From NCBI GenBank assembly GCA_028817775.1, contig JAPPOW010000071.1, forward strand, positions 1-8,319: a stretch of 8,319 nucleotides of DNA, read 5' to 3'. The position numbers and the translations under genes were made by a program. A model generated the notes under the pieces. The model was not told where the DNA came from, did not search any database, and was given only the letters and a program-made list of their open reading frames with translations. The first letter of the stretch is position 1. Each line of letters starts with the position of its first letter. Positions 5,673 to 8,319 of this stretch are shown in pieces. The stretch comes from Candidatus Melainabacteria bacterium (GTDB lineage: Bacteria > Cyanobacteriota > Vampirovibrionia > LMEP-6097).

Positions 5673-7349
5673 CTAGTTTATGATCTGGTTAACAAATGCT
5701 GCTATTACCTCTCTATTGGTTTCAATTTTGACTTTATAGCTAGATTTTGGATCTGCTTCAATTGCAGAAAGGAATAGCCTTGTTATGAGTGCTGCACTTG
5801 GATCTGCACTAGTTAAAGCCTCTCTCAATCGAGAATCCTTTTTTAATTGGGCTATCATGGCTCTTGCAAATGCAGCTTTGGTTGAGCTGCCTAGCGGTAC
5901 ACTTACACCATTCATATCGATGCTTAGATTGCTTCGAGCAGCATTATTAATTAGATCACTGTAGCTCTTACCATCTGTGCTTTGAGGAGCTTCCACGGTA
6001 GTGTCTTCTGGTTCATAACCGTTTATTTCAGCAGCTTGTAAAATATCTCTTACTGAATCAGGGCTAATTGAGATACGTTTATTGTACTTGCGCCCTTCAC
6101 CTTCTTTACTGATTGCAGACTGGAAATGAGGGAATGAGTCTTCAGTAAGCTTAGTTTGGTAATCACTTCTTACAATGTCAATTAATTCTCTTCTGAAAGC
6201 TGGATAGTAAGCATCTTTAAAAAATTCATCTCTATCCTCTGCCCTTAGACCTTGGATAGATCTAAGTGGACCAAATATCTTTTTGTCCATTGCTAAGATT
6301 TTCTCTTCTGTTGAGAGGTCACTTTCCTTGATAGTTTTTAATTCATCTGCATGGAGAATTAAATATTCTTCAACAGGGTTTGCAGCAGCCACGCTATTAC
6401 CTGAGAAGCTTGCAGCATCTGATAGATCGCCACTTGATGTATCGAATAAATATTGTTTTGCTGCTTGGTAACCAAATTTATCCAGGATAATTCGAGTTGT
6501 CCTATCTATGGCTGCTTGAGCTTTGTTTCTGTCCACTTCAAGAACGCCTTCTTTATCTCTAAGGTATCTATTAGCTTCAACTAGATTGCCTGCAAATTTC
6601 AAGAATGCTTCTGGTACTTCTCTATTGAAGTCTGGGTCGATGTAGCCATCAATATCTTCTGGTAGGCGATATAGATTACCCATGATTCCTGCATTGAGCT
6701 CGAAGAACTCCCAAGCTTCATCTCCTGAAATAGTTTCTCTATCAACAGTTTGTTCGGATTTATGCGGAGTCGTCAGTAAATCTAGTACCGCCTGTTCTGT
6801 TTCTTTACCACCCCATGGGAATAATCCAGCATTGACGTAGTGTTTCTTAAGAATTTCGATACTCAATTCACCGATTCGGCCATCTTTGGTATCCATATTG
6901 ATATGGAAATTTGCACCATTGGCAACATCATTACCGTAGACGCCTTCACTATCATCGTTGTATGCAAAGACTAAGTTATCACCGCCATGATCAGGCAGAA
7001 CGACAATTGAGTCGTCCACACTCTGTTTGTGCTCTAGTCTTCTTGAGCCGGCAAGCCATGGATTGATTGCTCCCGTTTTGGTGTCTAAAAAATCTGATAA
7101 ATCTTTTCTGTACTGCTCTAAACTAATAAAACTGTCAGGTGGACTACTATCATTAAAGGTTGACTCCTCTGCACTCTTCTTTAGGAGTTCTGTACGAGGT
7201 AGATGTTTTGTACGTCTAACTATATGTCCTGATTCGTCTTCGTAGTATACCTTATGTTTATAGTTAGCATTATTAGAGGCAGTCCAACCCGTATCCTCTT
7301 CATCAGTCTTAAATTTAATAGCTGTTAATCTTAATGCACCTGTACCCAT
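5673..7349 (-). CDS. Large cysteine-free orphan protein (558 aa)
   Basis: I do not recognise a family. The start ATG lies 12 bases after the stop of the 71-residue gene; AGGAA overlapping that stop serves as the ribosome-binding site. The N-terminal part (residues 1-150) looks beta-rich: KHKVYYEDESGHIVRR at 31-46, VDDSIVVLPDHGGDNLVFAY at 111-130, and GANFHINMDTKDGRIG at 145-160. The rest appears helical, including PEAFLKFAGNLVEANRYLRD (246-265) and a C-terminal run from about 490 (KAAFARAMIAQLKK). There is no cysteine, signal peptide or membrane segment. The protein is acidic. Its SGHIVRR motif near the N-terminus recalls SGRIVYR in the 907-residue neighbour, so the two may share a small domain. 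Position in the cluster suggests it works with the small proteins made just before it. Confidence 0.9.
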   Translation of the reverse strand: MGTGALRLTAIKFKTDEEDTGWTASNNANYKHKVYYEDESGHIVRRTKHLPRTELLKKSAEESTFNDSSPPDSFISLEQYRKDLSDFLDTKTGAINPWLAGSRRLEHKQSVDDSIVVLPDHGGDNLVFAYNDDSEGVYGNDVANGANFHINMDTKDGRIGELSIEILKKHYVNAGLFPWGGKETEQAVLDLLTTPHKSEQTVDRETISGDEAWEFFELNAGIMGNLYRLPEDIDGYIDPDFNREVPEAFLKFAGNLVEANRYLRDKEGVLEVDRNKAQAAIDRTTRIILDKFGYQAAKQYLFDTSSGDLSDAASFSGNSVAAANPVEEYLILHADELKTIKESDLSTEEKILAMDKKIFGPLRSIQGLRAEDRDEFFKDAYYPAFRRELIDIVRSDYQTKLTEDSFPHFQSAISKEGEGRKYNKRISISPDSVRDILQAAEINGYEPEDTTVEAPQSTDGKSYSDLINNAARSNLSIDMNGVSVPLGSSTKAAFARAMIAQLKKDSRLREALTSADPSAALITRLFLSAIEADPKSSYKVKIETNREVIAAFVNQIIN

Positions 7350-7361
7350 GATTATTTTTTC

Positions 7362-7577
7362 CTAGCTTTTGGCAAGCTCTGTTGCTGCTTGACCCATATG
7401 TTTATTGTCTTCTGCAAGACTGATAGCATCGTGAGACTGTCTGATATAGGTCATCATTTCGCGACCTGCTTCCCATCTCTTGATAGCTTCTTCGTATCTT
7501 ACGTTGCCTAATCGAGCATTCAAGATACTGTTATCGGGGCTTCTTGTTATTGATCTTGTAAAATTATCTAATCTCAT
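7362..7577 (-). CDS. Small helical cysteine-free protein (71 aa)
   Basis: Start ATG 7577 has AAGGAG six bases upstream; this site overlaps the stop of the preceding gene (TAAGGAG), a sign of coupled translation. The N-terminal 25 residues are polar (MRLDNFTRSITRSPDNS). A long predicted helix follows, carrying RYEEAIKRWEAGREMM (27-42) and continuing to the end AATELAKS. It has no cysteine, signal peptide or membrane segment. No family is recognised. The single tryptophan in RWEAG is not a WXG motif. With genes of similar size on one side and a large orphan 12 bases away on the other, it is probably a small structural or chaperone-like partner in the same system. Confidence 0.82.
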   Translation of the reverse strand: MRLDNFTRSITRSPDNSILNARLGNVRYEEAIKRWEAGREMMTYIRQSHDAISLAEDNKHMGQAATELAKS

Positions 7578-7587
7578 AATTTACTCC

Positions 7588-7815
7588 TTAAACTTGCGCC
7601 GATAGTTTTAACCCAACATCAGCGAGTAAGCTTTTGGTGTTCTTTCTCACTGCTGCATCCATTTGTAGATTGCTCTTGTGAAGAATTTCTGCTTCGGTGA
7701 AAGCCGCTGCTTCTTCTTCTTTGGCTCTGATGGCTTCAAGCATTGCTGGTGAGCGATTGCTAAAGTCTTCATAAGCCGGTTGGCTCTGTGATGCTATTGG
7801 ATCTAAATACGACAT
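7588..7815 (-). CDS. Small helical cysteine-free protein (75 aa)
   Basis: The start is supported by AGGAGG nine bases before ATG 7815. The N-terminus is polar and loop-like (MSYLDPIASQSQPAYED). Residues 23-60 are strongly helix-forming and alanine/glutamate rich (AMLEAIRAKEEEAAAF, then TEAEILHKSNLQMDAAV), and the protein ends in a short amphipathic stretch SLLADVGLKLSAQV. No cysteine, signal peptide or membrane segment is present. No family is recognised. It is the middle of three consecutive small genes, ten bases before the 71-residue gene. The size and helical build would fit a filament, rod or chaperone subunit, but this is inference only. Confidence 0.82.
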   Translation of the reverse strand: MSYLDPIASQSQPAYEDFSNRSPAMLEAIRAKEEEAAAFTEAEILHKSNLQMDAAVRKNTKSLLADVGLKLSAQV

Positions 7816-7846
7816 TCTGGTAGTCCTCCTGATTCCTAGTTAAAGC

Positions 7847-8092
7847 TTATGCAGCCTGAACTAAACTTGAAATGTTTTGGCTTGAATTGCTAAGACCTTT
7901 GCTGATCATAGCGATTGCAGTTTTACGAGCAATCTCGAAGAATGAGAAATCTGCTGCTGCAGTTTCTGCATCAATTAATTGCTGGCGTCTTGCAATACCG
8001 TTTGCTGTAATTGTGTCAGTTGCAGTTTCTGAAGCACCACTTAAGGTGGTAGCTAACTCTGACGATGAAACTTTTAGTTGTTTAGGTCCCAT
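7847..8092 (-). CDS. Small helical cysteine-free protein (81 aa)
   Basis: AAAGGAG lies seven bases before ATG 8092. The first 30 residues are rich in Ser, Thr and Ala (VSSSELATTLSGASETATDT). Helix-forming sequence follows, with RRQQLIDAETAAADFSFFEI (35-54) and KTAIAMISKGLSNSSQNISS (57-76), and the protein ends LVQAA. There is no cysteine. The helix around AIAMI is only mildly hydrophobic and not a membrane anchor. The last ten residues resemble the end of the truncated protein encoded just upstream, so the two may be paralogues. No family is recognised. The 110-base gap before it is the longest in the cluster and is where a promoter or control site would sit. Confidence 0.82.
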   Translation of the reverse strand: MGPKQLKVSSSELATTLSGASETATDTITANGIARRQQLIDAETAAADFSFFEIARKTAIAMISKGLSNSSQNISSLVQAA

Positions 8093-8128
8093 AATTCATC
8101 TCCTTTGTTTTGTGCTTATGTCCTATGT

Positions 8129-8153
8129 ATATCTACAAAGTGTCTATAGATAT
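8129..8153. promoter_or_regulatory. Inverted repeat upstream of the 81-aa gene, possible operator
   Basis: Perfect 7-base arms ATATCTA (8129-8135) and TAGATAT (8147-8153) are separated by 11 bases, with centres 18 bases apart. They lie 37 to 61 bases before the start of the first complete small gene. The spacing would suit a dimeric regulator, but the arms are AT-rich, so chance is a real possibility. I find no convincing -35/-10 pair in 8093-8202. Confidence 0.3.
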
Positions 8154-8202
8154 CTAATTGATAAGTCATTACAAAAAAGTCCTTGAAATTAGTGGTAAAT
8201 AC

Positions 8203-8319
8203 CTAAGCTATTTGAATAAAACTGTTGATTTTCTGTTCCCAGTTCTTAAGTACAGCAACTTCCATCTGTGCGTCAGTTAACTCAGCGAAATTACCTAATG
8301 CTTTGGCTTTGGTAGCATC
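8203..8319 (-). CDS. C-terminal end of a cysteine-free protein (partial, 38 aa visible)
   Basis: The frame is open from the right edge of the window to a TAG at 8205-8203, giving 38 codons. The visible part is helical and cysteine-free: KAKALGNFAELTDAQMEVAV, then LKNWEQKINSFIQIA at the end. It has the same strand, composition and helical style as the small genes that follow. Its last ten residues match the end of the 81-residue protein in pattern (Q-x-I-S/N-S-L/F-V/I-Q-x-A). The start lies outside the window, so full length is unknown. It is likely another member of the cluster. Confidence 0.65.
   Translation of the reverse strand, partial: DATKAKALGNFAELTDAQMEVAVLKNWEQKINSFIQIA

Noticed and set aside
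7362..8092. WXG100/Esx identity for the small proteins
   Set aside because: The size is close, but no W-X-G turn between two helices is present; the only similar spot is RWEAG in the 71-residue protein, inside a helix.
8116..8169. A 17-codon minus-strand frame before the 81-residue gene, as a leader peptide
   Set aside because: It has a weak AAGGA at ten bases, no regulatory codon run and no attenuator-like structure; it cannot be separated from chance.
7872..8186. Plus-strand open frame of 104 codons opposite the 81-residue gene
   Set aside because: It is antisense to a gene with an ideal ribosome-binding site. The hydrophobic start is a by-product of antisense reading, and no start signal is visible.

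Overview
The window looks like a chromosomal stretch of a moderately AT-rich bacterium. MurB (peptidoglycan synthesis) and a small lipoprotein show a walled cell with lipoprotein export. The SurE sequence has a cyanobacterial flavour (the NLG-D-VLYSGTVSAAME block), and the mix of housekeeping genes with orphan proteins would fit a non-photosynthetic relative such as the Melainabacteria/Vampirovibrionia. That placement is a tentative inference from recall; no marker in the window settles it.

Layout, left to right. Bases 2-112 may be the tail of an upstream gene whose stop overlaps the first possible start of murB (112-1020, + strand). Everything else is on the minus strand. A tiny single-TM protein (1017-1169) converges on murB and overlaps its stop codon. 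It is overlapped at its 5' end by a two-TM protein (1138-1359). Next come a short lipoprotein (1464-1925) and surE (2048-2821). Three copies of a REP-like palindrome (1435-1474, 1949-1990, 2003-2044) lie in the gaps between these genes. Their inner stems covary.

From 2873 to the right edge is one minus-strand cluster. In transcription order it holds the C-terminal end of a gene entering from the right (8203-8319), three small proteins of 81, 75 and 71 residues, and two large proteins of 558 and 907 residues. None matches a family I can recognise. The small genes are tightly packed and have good ribosome-binding sites. None of the roughly 1,730 residues visible in the cluster is cysteine, whereas MurB has four, SurE two and the lipoprotein one. 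There is no signal peptide and no membrane segment. The small proteins look helical, and the last ten residues of the truncated protein and the 81-residue protein resemble each other.

This is the most interesting part of the window: a possible undescribed export or assembly system, with several small possibly self-assembling subunits followed by two large partners. Absence of cysteine and of Sec signals is also typical of flagellar and type III secretion substrates, but no secretion machinery is visible here, so that link is a hypothesis. surE appears to be separately expressed from a promoter just after the cluster.
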